From: Tretioscincus oriximinensis
Taxonomy: Eukaryota > Chordata > Lepidosauria > Squamata > Gymnophthalmidae
Reading direction: 5' to 3'
NCBI GenBank assembly: GCA_022410635.1
Contig: JAJVDF010000214.1
Span: forward strand, 973,245-1,037,244
DNA: 64,000 bases
Below the pieces are notes generated by a model. It ran no database searches. It was given only the letters and a program-made list of their open reading frames with translations, and was not told the DNA's origin. The position numbers and the translations under genes were made by a program. Positions 33,371 through 46,017 of the stretch are shown piece by piece; positions within the stretch are counted from its first letter, which is position 1; each line of letters opens with the position of its first letter.

Positions 33371-35896
33371 ATGCTCATATGTAAGACAAGTTGGTGGGTG
33401 CCCCTTCCCCCAAGTGTCTATCTCCATTACTTCTTGGGAAGAGACTAGAGTTTAAAGCAATGATACTTTGCTTTGCAGGCAGCTTGTTCTATCTTAGCCA
33501 CTTCCTATAATATTCAGAAATATTAAAATACATAAAACACATAGAACAGCTTCCTCCTGATTTAATGAAGATTCTACATATTTTGAATATAATTTTCCAG
33601 AGAGACTTGGCTGTTGGGAGTTCAGTGTTGCAAAAGTAAAACAGTGAAACTTTTGTTACCGCAAAAGCAAAACACAAAAAGCAGTGCTTTTGATTTTAAT
33701 CCTGAATGCAGCGTCACGAATCAGCGGTAGCTCATGAGGCCTGAACTTTTGAACTTTCCCCTAACATGCAGTTATTATCTATGCTTTTGAAATAAAACAA
33801 AGAAAAAAAGCCTAACCTTTTGCACAGAAGCAGGAATAAAATAATACCAGAGCTGCAAATAAACGTTTTTTTTAAAAGCCTTAAAATGCAAGAGAAAAGT
33901 GGAAGAACGGAAAAACAACTAAATTGTGCATTGTTTTGTACTGCTTCCTTTGCAGAATAAGATTTCATTTTATTCCTGCTGCATGCAGGCAGATTTCTTG
34001 TCACTATTCTAGATTCTTTTGCACATGACTTATGCATTTTCTACAAGTGGAATAAATAAGTAATATAGATAAATAAAATATACCCACCCTCAGGGTACTG
34101 GCATAGGACACTTCTCCCCCCAAAAAGTGCAGTCTTCTTTTTTAACATAAATCTTGCAGTGTTGATAGCAAGAAGGTATTTGACAGGAAGGTACTATATC
34201 ACCTCTCTCTTTACATGTCGGATGTGCTGAACTAATTCAAGCTAAACCTGCCTGCTGACAATAATGTTAGACCTGGTGATCATAACAGACGTTTGTTATT
34301 GCCAAGAACTGTTTTCATATATTTAACTTATGGTACAGAAAATCACCTTCCAGGCTTTATTTTTCTTCATGTCAGCTGCAACTTTCTGGGGTCCCGCTCT
34401 CATTTTCCTCCCTTTCCCCTCCCTCCAGCCCTCTGCCTCGCCTTCATTTACATCTTTTATAGAGCAGATGGTTGCTATCGAAGAAATGTAAACTTACACT
34501 ACACACAAGGAATTCTTACAAATCATGTTCATTATATGAATTGGAGCATATCTCATTCTGTGAGTGTACGGGAGGAGTGTATGGAGGTATGCCTATGAAT
34601 TTGACATGAAAAATGTATTGATGCTCTATGATAAGGCAAAGGTGGGTCAAAATACTCTTAGGACTTGAGGTGAACTAACTCCACTTTGGTTCTTGCAGTT
34701 ACAGGGATTTTCCTCAGCTCTTAGGTTCCCCCCTCCCCATTTGCCTAGTAGGAAAAGAAAGATACTGAGTAATACAGATATAATCAGTTCAAATGGGTTT
34801 GACCTCTTAACCAACCAGGAACTTGCTGTAATTCTGGCACATGTTTGTATGCACACTAAAACACTATCAAAGCATATAGTGTGCTATTGGGACATGCTTG
34901 CATTACCTGACTACTGGCAATGTGTAGAAATTTTGGAGTTCTTCCAACAGGATTTAGTGCGAGCTGAAAGGGTAATGTTTTCCCATTTATCTTTTGAGAG
35001 TTCTGCAATTCCGACCACTGAGTGCTTCACAAGGGGTTCAGTGGAGCATAGAGTTATTTTGCCGATTTCTACCTTCAGTAGTGGCTCTGTTTCCCTGTAG
35101 GAATTGCCATGTTGGGGGAACCCCGTTTTCTTTCCCAGCAGCCAACGGGAATGAAGCCATCTCATTGTGAGGATCTCTAAGTTTGAATCATGCGGTAGGA
35201 AACAATTTGAAGCTGTTAGTGAAACTTGTCCTGCCATTTTCAAAGATTTGTTAAAAAGTTGGTTCTAAGGCCGAGTTCTCATGGTAGTGAAGGAAGCAAT
35301 GTGTGGCTCTGTGATTTCACTCCATTTTTTCCCCCTTGCAAGTACTCGGCCTATGTGTTCAAAATAAACTGCTTCCCCTACATTCCTGTTCTCACTTTGT
35401 AAAATTAAAATGAGGCTAGAATGCTGAAGTGGACTCAACCTGAAATAATCTGGATAATTTTAGTCTTCTTTTAGTCCATTTAGGACTGGAAAAGCCTTGA
35501 GAAATCCAGAATGACAGAACAAATGTTGTCCAGCACAGCACAAACCAAATTCTGTTTCAATCAAAGAGAAGAATTATCAGTCTAACATGAACTGAAACCA
35601 TTTTCTGTTTGTATTAAAAATCATGTCAGAATGCCCCACACTTTTATTACTTGGAACTTTTCTGTTATGGGCCTTATTCTGGATTATTCTCTGAAATGAG
35701 GACCCACCAACTNCATATTTATGCAGACTACATTTGCAACATTGGCTCAATTGCATGGGTTGTTTCCCTTCTGGAATGTAAGGCTAGGCACAGCTAGCAC
35801 ATGGAAATGCCATCTCCCTCAGCTGAAGTTCAGAAAATAAGGCTGCCTTGCCCTGAGCACTCATAGTAGTCATGCTACTCCAAGAGAAGCTGGGGT
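33371..35896. other. AT-rich sequence with one unexplained open frame
   Basis: About 2.5 kb. A plus-strand frame at 34693-35100 (135 codons) and an overlapping minus-strand frame at 34911-35243 have no domain I recognise. 'ttcttgcag' at 34690-34698 resembles a splice acceptor, but nothing else supports an exon. 35270-35350 has a MITE-like start ('aggccgagttctcatgg'). No gene is called. Confidence 0.35.
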
Positions 35897-35972
35897 GAAG
35901 AAGGAGAAGGAGAAGAAGAAGAGGAAGAAGAAGGAGAAGGAGGAGAAAAAGAAGAAGAAAAAGAAGAAGAAG
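35897..35972. repeat. (GAA)n/(GGA)n purine tract, SINE tail
   Basis: 76 bp of uninterrupted purine on the plus strand, made of GAA, GGA and AAA units. It directly abuts the 3' end of the minus-strand SINE at 35973-36262 and is most simply its expanded tail. Confidence 0.9.
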
Positions 35973-36262
35973 TGGGTTCTTATACCCCATTTTTCTCACA
36001 TTTCAAAGGGACTCAAAGTTTCTTACAAGGGTATTTTTGCCCAAAGGCTGACATTCTATCTTCCCCACCAGGCTGTGGTGATTCCCATGTATCTACTTGC
36101 AGACAGTTGCAAATTCTTGCGATTAATGCTTTTGAATATCTGGGTAGGCTAGAGCTACAGGCTAGTGGAAGGTGCTCACCCCTCCCCACGTCCGACACAA
36201 GGCTTTGAACCCCGAACTCCCAAATGAGAGACAGTTTCTTAGCAACTGAGCCATTTGTACCT
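35973..36262 (-). mobile_element. tRNA-derived SINE, variant body
   Basis: On the minus strand the head has an A-box-like 'tggctcagttgctaagaaa' near 36253 and a B-box-like 'ggggttcaaagcc' near 36215. Together they look like an RNA polymerase III promoter. The body differs from the 10.3 and 37.2 kb SINEs but is shared with 27225-27350. The tail is the (CTT)n tract at 35897-35972. The presence of both boxes in order makes this the best preserved SINE head here. Confidence 0.65.
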
Positions 36263-37121
36263 GTTCTTCTGAATGCTTCATCCCCAGTGCCATACAGGTA
36301 TGTTCTGGTCCCAGGGGAGAATGAAGGAGGAGGGCAAGAGTAAGATGTCAAGGGGCTGGTGAGGCTTTCACCAGAAATAACAGGAGTTATTAAAACTCCA
36401 GGATTCTTGTATTCCACATGCCTTATTTTGGGGGGAGATCCTGAAAAAATCTGGGTGTGTGGTAACCCTATCACAGCTAGTAGAAAAGTGGATGTTTCAT
36501 TGGATGGTATTCAGGCAGTTGAAATGTAGGGAACAAACAAAGGAACAATGGCTTCCACTTAACAACAGCATATTTTAATTCTTGCTGTAAATGAAGACGT
36601 ATTTTATTGGTAGAANATTTAACATAGATGAGTCATACATCTTTAAAAGAACCCTTATGCAGATTTTTATTTGAATTTTAGTCAACTCCTGCTGAGATTA
36701 TAGATCAAAAGGGGGGGAGGTGGGAGGGTATGCTTTTTCCTTTTTTTATGTATATACTATATATTTGTATGAAACAATTATTGAAAAAAAATAATTAAAA
36801 AGGTTTTGTAGATGTGAGGATTTATCTGCACACATAGCCTTTGGTTTTTAATTATTATTTTTAATCCATTGAACTGTGGCTTCTCTATTCAGATCTGATA
36901 GAATTTAGTGGTATAAAAACAGAGGAATGTATTTTTATAATATTAATTAAAATGCTATTTATTTGTATTTTTATCCTTTGCAATCCTGAACGTCTTAAAA
37001 TGAGTTAAAACACCAGAAAAATAATTGCATAAATAGAAAAAAGCCTTAGTAGTGTAAAAATAGTACAATATCCCTTCCATGTGTCCTTCCACATAGACAA
37101 ACGATCATCAAATGATATAGT
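36263..37121. other. Sequence with no supported gene
   Basis: 36316-36478 is GC-richer and ends 'gtgtggtaaccctatc', a style seen in reptile interspersed repeats, but I cannot name it. The rest is AT-rich. Confidence 0.4.
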
Positions 37122-37395
37122 GGGGTTCTGACATATACTTTTAATTCATCTTCAGACCATAAGAAGAAGAAGAAGAAGAAAGAGAAGCAAAGCAGCTTAC
37201 ATAACCTTCTAGTCTTCTTTTCACACCAAACACCTTATAAAGTAGATGGGGCTGAGAAAGATTCAAAAAACTGTGACTAGCCCAAGGTCACCCAGCTGCC
37301 TTTTTGTGGAGTGCAGAATCAAACACCAGAATGGTTAGGAAACTGGAGTCAACAAGGACTGATAATGGATTTAAAATATATGTCAGAACAGCACC
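37122..37395. mobile_element. MITE, family M2, interrupted by a SINE
   Basis: The left end 'ggggttctgacatatacttt' and right end 'atatatgtcagaacagcacc' are inverted copies, and both sides carry the M2 'tttaat(t/c)catc' block. The interior between 37159 and 37338 is replaced by a SINE, so the MITE was present first. Confidence 0.6.
37159..37338 (-). mobile_element. tRNA-derived SINE inside a MITE
   Basis: On the minus strand it has a B-box-like 'ggtgtttgattctgcactcc', then 'ctgggtgaccttgggctagt', 'cacagt' and 'ctgctttg', and a (CTT)8-type tail (37161-37186 on plus). Same family as 10322-10578. The A-box part of the head is poorly preserved. Confidence 0.65.
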
Positions 37396-39004
37396 TTGAC
37401 CTCCTTTAAACACTTACATATCTACTTTGGACAAAAAAAAATTAAGTACATGAATGTCAATGTGCAAGAAATAGAAGACTTTACTAAAACATGGACTGAA
37501 TTTGAAGCACCAGTCAACCACCACAGTATAATAACATTTTAAAGATAATAATTCAATGGTACTTCATATGAGTATCTGATCTAAATGCGAACATTATTTA
37601 TCAGTTATGAATACCTTTAACCCCAATTTCTTCCACTGATATTGTATACTCCTGGTTTTATTATTTGACTCAAATGTAGTACACAAGATAATATTATTTG
37701 ATATACTTAGGAAATTAAAAAAATAATGTTCTTGCTTCATTCAAACAGTAACTTTAAAACATTAACTATTAGAGATGGAAATGCAAGCTGCTATACCTTC
37801 TGGTACCAAAACTATATGAATTTTTCCAGTTGGTACAATGCACAGAGTGAGAAAGAAAAAGTGTGTGAGAGAGTAAAATATAGAACTGTTGTTATTATAG
37901 CAAATAAAGGAAAGCCATATTATCTTGGCTTGGAATGGTATGCTGCCATTGGCTTTATCATACAAATTAGTATTTTATAGAGAATACTTCAATATAGCCA
38001 AGAAATTTCTGGCAGTATATCATCGTTACTTTCCACAAAGTTGCATTTTAAGAATGCTTGCTTAGGAACTTTTTGAGGATATCGTCTGAAAACAGTTCAC
38101 CAGAGCAAAGGACCAATGAATTTCAAAGGAGACTGTTAACATTTACTGAAGTAAAGAGAAAGTTTAGTCTTTATATATATCCGTTTTTCTAATATAAAAT
38201 AATTTTCCAAAGTCTTTCTCAGTGGAGTTGATCAGAATTGAAGCTGAGATTAATTTTTCTATAAACCTTCAGCAATGCATTAAGTTCACTGACAAATCAA
38301 TAGAGATATGCTGAACCAGTTTATACAGAAAACTGGTTCACATAAAAAAAGGGTATTTGAAAACTTTGAGTTTGAACCAGACTATCCGTTTGAAGGAACA
38401 ATTAGAAAAGGTATTGAAAAAATAATTGTTGTATGAACCGGATCAAACCACCTTGTTCAAATATTGTTTGCATAAAAGACATAGTATTTGAAAGGTTCAA
38501 ATTTGAACTAAATGTCCACTAGAGAAGATAGTCTGAAAATGAAACAAAGATGTAGGTAGTTTAAAACTGTAAAATTCAATCCTTAACTTCCATTTATTAA
38601 AGATATAAATCTCTGTGAAACCTTTACATCCATGGGTTTGAGACACTTCCAAGCTCAGCACCTTGCTGTCTATATGCAATTTTATACACTTTTGAAGCTT
38701 TTACGTCATATGGTAGTTATGCAAAAAAAGCAAGATTACAAAACCAACGTTTTAAGAATGTAGCCTACCTTTAATGGGTTTCCAAGCAATCCCAATCGGG
38801 CCCTTTCTGATCAGGATCATATTCCACCTGAAACAAACAGACCAGACCAGTGGGAGGGTCTCACAGACCCACATTAAGATAAAGATCTATAAGACTGTAC
38901 ATGAATTTATAATCCAAATTAAGGACCCATGGAGATCACAGATCATAAAATGTGTCAAGTTTTTCCTTTTATGAATTTATATATGTATCTCCAACTGGTT
39001 AGCT
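37396..39004. other. AT-rich sequence, nothing recognised
   Basis: About 1.6 kb. 38290-38520 contains recurring 'gaacca'/'ttgaa' words without a clear repeat unit. No gene supported. Confidence 0.45.
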
Positions 39005-39256
39005 TTAAGATAGAATTAGACCAATCCATGGAAGCCAAATGTATCAGAAGCTATGAGGATGGAATTCTCGATACTGCCTCTGGGATGAAGTAACAGGCAG
39101 TATTCCTGAAATACCATTTACAGGGAGTTGAGAACAGCTGTTGCCTTCTCATTCAGACTGCCCAAGTGTAATTGGTAGGCCACTGTGTGAGACAGAATAC
39201 TAGACAAGATGGGCTGTGGGCCCAATTCAACAGTCATCCTCTTCGGCTCTTATGGT
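39005..39256 (+). mobile_element. CR1-type LINE, 3' end, diverged
   Basis: Co-linear with 18215-18450: 'gcctctgggatgaagtaaca', 'cctgaaataccatttacagg', 'actgcccaagtgtaattgg' and 'gatgggctgtggg'. More diverged than the 18 kb copy, so probably older. Confidence 0.75.
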
Positions 39257-40194
39257 TGTTTTTCAACTTCAGGAAAAGAGCTTTTAGCCTTTTTATTATT
39301 ATTACTCACATAAAATTATTGGCAGGAAAATTCAGTTAAGATATTAAGGTGGCAGGTGATTTGATCTTCAGCAGCCGTGATAATTTGGATTATGCTTCAG
39401 AGAGACTATTTCAAAGAAATGGAAATCCTGCCAATTCATTTAGAGGCTGCAATTACAAGGATCTTAAACAGAAAACAGAATAAAAATTGAAATTGTTGAA
39501 AAAAAATATTCAAAACACATGCATTTGGTTCAAATTTTAGATCAAATAAATTATGGAAATTCATCAGACATCACTCTGCTTGTTTATGTTTGATATAAGC
39601 TAAAAGTGATTGTACCTATGGTTGCTTCTTAACGTGATAATAATAATATATGGTTATGACATAAAAACCAGGATAAAACTTTGTGACTTCAATGGGTATG
39701 AAAAAATGATTCCCANCAAGTGCTGCAGGCATTATAAATTATACCTAGGGAAAATCTTTCTTTTGTAGCCATTAAACATGCAAAGTTCTACCTGGTTTTT
39801 TATGTGGTAATCTTATAATGTTGGATAGTTGACCACTGTCAACTACATTGAATGTCCAGCTTTCTAATGGTTCTGTCCCTGAGATTCACATGCTAATGTG
39901 GATTATAGTAGATCCCTNGCTCTGTCACGGTTTGTCTGCATCATAAAAAGTACGGACTGTAGCCACACAGCATTTATTTATTCTGGGTTTTTCCAGTTAT
40001 CCAACCTATCTGTTTTCTCGCTTTAAACTGCTGTGTTAATACTTTTATAATTTATTCAGAATTTTGTCAATCTGACAATTCTTGGTAAGCAAGATTTTCC
40101 TCCTGACCAGTGCTATTGAATAGTTTGTTGTCAATGTCAGATTCCTTTGGCTCCCACNGTCACAGTTTCTTGTCAAAACTATACACACATCAAA
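39257..40194. other. AT-rich sequence, possible MITE remnant
   Basis: 39945-40080 includes 'cacacagcatttatttattc' and 'tctgggtttttccagttatc', which resembles part of the M4 family. The rest is not recognised. Confidence 0.35.
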
Positions 40195-40370
40195 GTCTTC
40201 CCACAATAACCCTAAATGCCGATTTGATTCTGGGTTTTTCTAGATAACTGTTAATCTGGATAATCAGCTTTAAAATCCACAATCTGCTGGTTTACATAAC
40301 AACCTGGTATGGCAAATGCAACAGAAATTTGACTTTCAAGTAGATTATTGATCCTGCCTGGACGCAGCCT
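40195..40370 (-). mobile_element. MITE-like repeat, family M4
   Basis: The reverse complement starts 'aggctgcgtccaggcaggat' and contains 'aataatctacttgaaagtca', 'ttgcatttgccataccagg' and 'gattttaaagctgattatcc'. These blocks occur in the same order at 46455-46665 (plus) and partly at 54105-54185 (plus). Non-coding. The superfamily is not established. Confidence 0.5.
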
Positions 40371-40670
40371 GAGTTAGGGAACCCTAAAATACATTCAAGC
40401 CTGTTATAGTTGTAGATTTCAGTATCAAGATTTACAACTGTTTCAGGGTTGGTATATCAGATCATGGAAACATGCTGTTGGAAGTAGGTTTGTGCCTCAG
40501 ATAGCCAGGTTAGAATATTTCTGCCCATTGAAGCCATAATACTGCTGCCTCCATGGCCCCTTTGAACTCATCTGAATGCAAATGTTCCTATCACTCTCCA
40601 TTGGAATCCATTCAAGCTTGGGATAACATATACACTTCCAAATGGGGTACATCAAGTGTAAAAATAGCCA
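40371..40670. other. AT-rich sequence, nothing recognised
   Basis: No gene or repeat family supported in these 300 bp. Confidence 0.4.
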
Positions 40671-40872
40671 CAGTAGAATAGGCTGACCAAATGACCCCTT
40701 TTTTTGGGGGGGGACCCACTTTTGGGGTATCTCCCAGTTTTTGCTGAGAAAAAATAATTTTTNAAAAAATAAAAAAAATTGAAAAAATTTTCCTCAGCAG
40801 AAAACGGGAGGCATTCCAAAACTGGGTTTCCATCCCACCCCAAAGGGGTCATCTGGTCAGACAACAGTGAAA
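40671..40872. mobile_element. Foldback MITE, family M1, with target duplication
   Basis: The element spans about 40679-40864, with left end taggctgaccaaatgaccc and right end ggggtcatctggtcag plus four altered bases. Flanks cagtagaa (40671-40678) and cagtgaaa (40865-40872) match at 6 of 8. The interior is palindromic with an AT-rich centre, as at 8555-8771. No transposase. Open frames across it are palindrome artefacts. Confidence 0.7.
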
Positions 40873-41105
40873 GGATGTTGACCTCAGATTTAAAGGCATT
40901 GTTTAAACACAGTCACTGACTCCCTTAGCTGGTGCCATAGTTTCTATATATAAAGGAAACTAAATATTTTATGTTTCTTTTTAAAAAAGAATGCAGTGAT
41001 TTTTTCACTTAACTGCAAACCTTTATCGTTTTGATTTTCTGAAAATGTGAATAAACATAATTTCAATACATATAAACTACATAGTTACTCATCTACACTG
41101 GAATT

Positions 41106-44100
41106 ATTTATTTATTTATTTACATTTATACCCCGCCCCATACTCAAAGGTCTCGGGGCGATAACAACAATAAAAGTGCAAAATCCACATTTTAAAACTG
41201 TAACAGTCAGTATNTGAAGGTTGAGGGGAAAAAATAGTATTTCTTCAACAAAAGGCCAGGTTGAAGAGATGTGTCTTTAAGGACCTTCTAAAAGAATACA
41301 ATAATGATGACAGACGCACCTCAAGGGGGAGCCTATTCCAAAGACTGGGGCAANCACCGAGAAGGCCCTAGCCTTCCACTCCACTGAAACAGATGGTACA
41401 ACCAAGAGAGACTCCCCTGAAGATNTTAAGGCACGTGCAGATTGGTACGGGAGAAGGGGTTCCTTTAGATATTTGGGGCCCAAGTTACTTAGGGCTTTAT
41501 AAATTAAAGTCAGCACCTTGAATTGGGCTTGGTAGCAAATTGGCAGCCAGTGCAGCTCTTTCAAGACTGACGTGATGTGTGTCCGGCCATCCGTTCCATT
41601 CAGCAGNCTATCTGCTGCATTTTGCACCAACTGCAGCTTCCGAACCATTTTCAAGGGCAGCCTCATATAGAGCACATTACAATAGTCCAATCTGGAAGTT
41701 ACCAGAGTATGTATTATTGTGGCTAAATCACCCTTGTTCAGAAGTGGCCATAATTGACAAACCAGACGTCACTGAAAGTAGGCATTCCTGGCCACTGTCT
41801 CTACCTGTGTCAGTGCAGAGTCCAGGAGTACACTCAGATTTCGCACCCATCACTCATAGGGCAATTCTACCCCACCAAGGATAGGGCGCCTCNCCACTTC
41901 AAGAACTCAGGATGCTACAACACACAGCACTTCTGTCTTGTCTGGATCCAGCTTCAATTTATTGCCCCCCATCTGGCCCATCACTGCCTCCAGGCATTTG
42001 TCAAGCACTTCAACTACCTCTCCTGATTCAGATGGAACAGAGAGATAGAGCTGAGTGTCATCTGCATATTGATGACCCTTCACTCCAAATCTCCTGATGA
42101 CCTTTCCCAGCAGCTTCATAAAGATGTTGAACAGCATGGGGAGGGGATCTAACCCTGAGGAACCCCACAAGTAAGCTCCCAGGGTGTCAAGCAAGATTCC
42201 CCCACCATCACTCTATGGAAGTGGCCCTGGAGAAAGGAGCGGAACCACTGCTATGCAGTGCAACCAACTCCTAGACTCCGTAGCTTCTCCAGGAGGATAN
42301 AATGGCCAATGGTATCAAAAACTGCTGAGAGGTCCAGAAGAACCAACAGGGTTGCATTGACCCCATCCCTCTCCTGGAGCAGGTCATCAACCAGGGCNAC
42401 CAAGGTGGTTTCTGTGCCATAACCAGGTCTAAAGCCAGATTGAAATGGGTCTAGATAATCAGTTTCTTCCAAACATGCCTGCAGTTGAACAGCCATGACA
42501 ATCTCCAGAACTTTGGCCAGGAAGGGAATGTTGGCCACAGGGCAGTAGTTGTTTAACTCTTCGGCATTCAGGGAAGGCTTCTTAAGGAGAGGGTGCATCA
42601 CCACTCCCTGGACCCACCTGGTTATACCCTTCCAACTGGCTTTTATGAGCCAAGAGGGACAAGGATCCAGAGAGCTCAACGTTGGCTGAACCCCAACAAG
42701 CAGCTTGTCCACATCATCAAGCCGCAATAATTGAAACTGATCCAAGATAACTGGATGAAACGGTTCTTTGGACACTTCCTCTGAGCTATTCACAAGAGTG
42801 GCATGCAATCCCTCACAAATCTGAGCGACTTTGCCCTCAAAGTGCCTTGCAAATTTGTCACAGCAGATACTGGATGGCTTTTGCGCTTCCTCTACCAGGT
42901 TAAGTATTATCAGGCCATTTACCACTCGAAAGAGAACACAAAGGTAGCAGAGAAATAATTCCTTTTCGCGGCCACCACCGCCACCTGGTAGGCACGATAA
43001 TGTGCTCTAATCCGTGTTCGGTCAGGTTCTTGCAGGGATTTATGCCACCTGCGCTCCAGCTGTCGGCATTCCTGTTTCATCACCCTTAACTCCCCAGGAT
43101 ACCAGGGCTCCACAGATACTATGAGGGCACTTGGGAATGATTGTGTCAATAACCTTGGTCATCTNCCGATTCCAAAGGGAGACCAGAACTTCGACAGGAG
43201 CACCACTCATGCCAACCAGGAAATCCCCCAGAGTGTTCAGGAATCGCCTGGATTCCATAAGTCTCTGGAGGCAGACTATCTGAATGAGTCATCCTTGCAG
43301 GGAGGAGCTGTCACTGTAAGTCCAAATTTCCCCAGGGAATGATTTGTCCATGACGACGGGCTTATCGCCAATCCTCCTATCAACGGATCCTCACCAGTTC
43401 GCTCTGTGGAAAAAAACAGATCAAGAGTGTGTCCTGTTCTATGAGTTGGGCCAGTAATATATTGAGATAGCACCATGGTTATCATGGAGGCCATGAAGGA
43501 CTGAGCAGAACCAGTGAGGATAGCCTCCACCTGGATGTTGAAGTCCCCCAACACCACCATGCTAGGGGCTCCAACGCTACATCAGAGACCACCTCAGCCA
43601 ACTTAGATAGGGATGTCGCTGGGCAGCGGGGTGATCGGTACACCAGCAGCATCCCTATTCTATCTTTTGCCCAACAGCAGGAACAGCCCCTCAAATCCAG
43701 CAACAGAGTGAATTGTCCACCTGGTGGGAGAACCACAGCAACACCTCCTCCCCTTCTCACTGGTCTAGAACAGTGCTGCACTGAGTAACCTGGGGGACAG
43801 AGCTGGGTAAGATTAGGCCCACCCTGTTTGTCCACCCAGGTCTCAGGTCAGGTACATGCCAGGTACATGCCAGGTCAGCCCCTTCATCCAGGATCAAATC
43901 ATGGATGATAGATGTTTTGTTGTGGACTGACCTGGCATTTAGAAGCAGCACCACCAGAGAAGTGGACCGATCAGCAGGCATCCCCAAAACCTGCAGGTTG
44001 GAAGGTCGAACAAAAGAAGTGATAGCCTTCATACATCTATCACCCCTTCTCTTAACTCACCACTTCTGCATCCCAGCAGCATATTTTCTCCTGCCTGTCA

Positions 44101-44128
44101 CCAAGGTGATGGCAGCACCCTGCACATG
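41106..44128 (-). mobile_element. L2-like LINE, nearly complete but broken ORF2
   Basis: About 3 kb. In transcription order the minus strand encodes an endonuclease region ('LLLNARSVHNKTSIIHDLI' near 43960, 'VVLGDFN' near 43550) and a reverse transcriptase with 'SGFRPGYGTETTL' (near 42440), 'LLVLLDLSAVFDTI' (near 42330) and the catalytic 'YADD' (near 42075). A C-terminal region follows ('MDYCNVLYMRLPL', 'LVQNAA', 'LHWLPICYQ' near 41690-41530). The 3' UTR ends at a TTTATTTA run at 41106. The frame is broken by several shifts and N bases, and the block corresponding to 'GVPQGS' is damaged. The L2 clade is assigned from the C-terminal motifs. The 5' end looks truncated at the start of the endonuclease. 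Non-functional. Confidence 0.85.
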
Positions 44129-45672
44129 AATTGGTAAAATTCTTTCAACCACATTTTGCAATTCTATATCAAAAAGCAGATATTTATATGCATGGAAATC
44201 TTATATCAGAAATGGGAGTACTTAAAGGTTTAAGTTAATAAAGAATGGAAACAGATGTTTCTAGTCTTTCATCTTTAGTAAACACAGTTCTTGTTTTATT
44301 TTAGGATAAGAATCAATTTCTTATTTTAAAATGCAATTTGTTACTTTAAAAATATGTTTGTATATGTAATATGCTGTTCCTTTTCCTGTCAGAACTCATT
44401 CTCCTTACAAGTTACTTTTGCACACTTTTTGCAGACTAATTCACTTGGCTAAAGCTACCAAGGAAAATGTCTCTGACCCATAGCCACTGTTGCCTTGCTG
44501 CTAGCTCACACTATATTCAGTGCTTTACCTCGTCACAATAAAAGGTGAGACCACCACTTGGAAGCTGAGTTTGCCATATGGCTTTAAGTGGAAATAGGAT
44601 TTACTGACTTTTGAGCTTCAGCAATAAAATCATCTTTCTAAGATTAAAAATGTCATTAGATCCCTGCTCTGTTTCTGGTGTGCTATATTTTTATATCAAT
44701 CATCAGAAAATGGAAGTGGTTGTAATGTGCTGATGTATTAAGTTATTAAAGATTGTGCTATAGGTATCCCCCCCTTTTTTTTTAGCAAATGATTTTAACT
44801 TAACTGCTTTGGTTATGACTATATTGCTGCTGAGGAACATTCCCAGTCCTGGCATCAGTATTTACTTCTCCCTGGTGTTCCATTGATTTAATTGGAATAT
44901 TGATTTAGAATGTCAGAACAAAGAAAATGAGAAAATATGTTCTAACAGGGAGATCTATTAGGCTGTAGAATCACTCCTGAAATGTGCCTTGAATTATTTA
45001 ATAGCCCTTTGTAATGTCTAGGGAACCAACATTATAATGATGCTGGTATTCAATTTCTAATACTCTTCTGAGCACTTCAAACCTCTGAAATGGCAGAGCT
45101 ATGTCTAAAATGGCCCACAAAGGCAAAAATGAAAGTCTGAAATATGAATGACATATTCTTGGCTCATCAAGAGAAGTTGCTTTCACTCATGTTGACTCCT
45201 CTGCCTCCAAAGCAGCTGCCTCCAGTGAATGATAAGATCATGATAAAAAGTGGCAAAAGCCCAAAAGGTGTGAGGATGTACTTACTACTGTTTTGTTGTG
45301 AAGTCCAGCAATGGTGCTTCGTATGAAGAAATGCTTAGCCACTTCTTGATGAAGCGGTTACATTCCTGCCAACAGAGTAAATCCACTTTTTCAAATCAGC
45401 CTCATTAGTTCTGCAATGAGCTGTTAAAAGTGGCACTGCAGTTGGAAGCGACCATAAGGACAGTAATTGGCCGGCAAATATATGTTGACTGCTCAAGCCT
45501 TTTGAAATTTAGGTTTCAAACCCCTGTGGACACAACAACCTTCACAAAACATCCTTTCTTATTATTCAGTGTATTTTGGATAACTGATGAATACCTAATG
45601 ATGGAGACTTATTTTGCTTTTATTGGTTGCCAGTCATGAAAGAGCAGTCACTTTGCTTTCCAAATCAAAATC
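44129..45672. other. AT-rich sequence, nothing recognised
   Basis: About 1.5 kb with no supported gene or repeat. Confidence 0.45.
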
Positions 45673-46017
45673 ATGAAGTCTGTATCTGTCATGACCCAGT
45701 CTGACAGTCCAGGGGATTCTCCAGAGAGGGAAGAAGCAGTAGCAAAGGAGATCACTGAACTGAAGCCTGAGAATGCAGAGACTGTGATTTCTGCAGGATT
45801 AAAGCCAAGGAAGTTGATGGTTAAAATGATTTGGGAGTCACAGCCAGGCCCCTGTTCAGAGATTCTTCAGACAGACCCCAACTCAGGGGCTTCCCAATCT
45901 CTGATCACGGGAGACATTCCCACATTGATCTTCCCCCTTCATTCCCAGAGCCCCAGGAGCAATAGAGGAGTAGGCTGCAGGCCAGTCTGCAGCAGAGGAG
46001 ATACAGCAATAGACTAA
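45673..46017 (+). other. Open frame of 114 codons, unknown, cut by a MITE
   Basis: The frame is Glu/Ser/Pro-rich, with 'SDSPGDSPEREEAVAKEI' near residues 9-26. I do not recognise a family. Composition is more GC-rich than the flanks and could derive from a gag-like or leader region of an LTR retrotransposon, which is inference. Its stop codon (46015-46017) lies exactly where the MITE at 46017 begins, so any original frame would have been truncated there. It should not be treated as a host gene. Confidence 0.3.

Noticed and set aside
34693..35100. 135-codon frame preceded by a splice-acceptor-like ttcttgcag
   Set aside because: No domain is recognised, and an antisense frame of similar length overlaps it. 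One acceptor-like word is weak evidence; a protein search would decide.
35784..36152. Leu-rich and Lys-rich frames near 35.9 kb
   Set aside because: They are translations of the (GAA)n/(CTT)n SINE tail.
36205..36250. Possible tRNA gene at the head of the 36 kb SINE
   Set aside because: Only the promoter-like boxes are present; the cloverleaf stems are not evident and a SINE body follows directly.
36013..36474. 153-codon minus-strand frame
   Set aside because: It runs through the tRNA-derived SINE and flanking repeat sequence and has no protein-like features.
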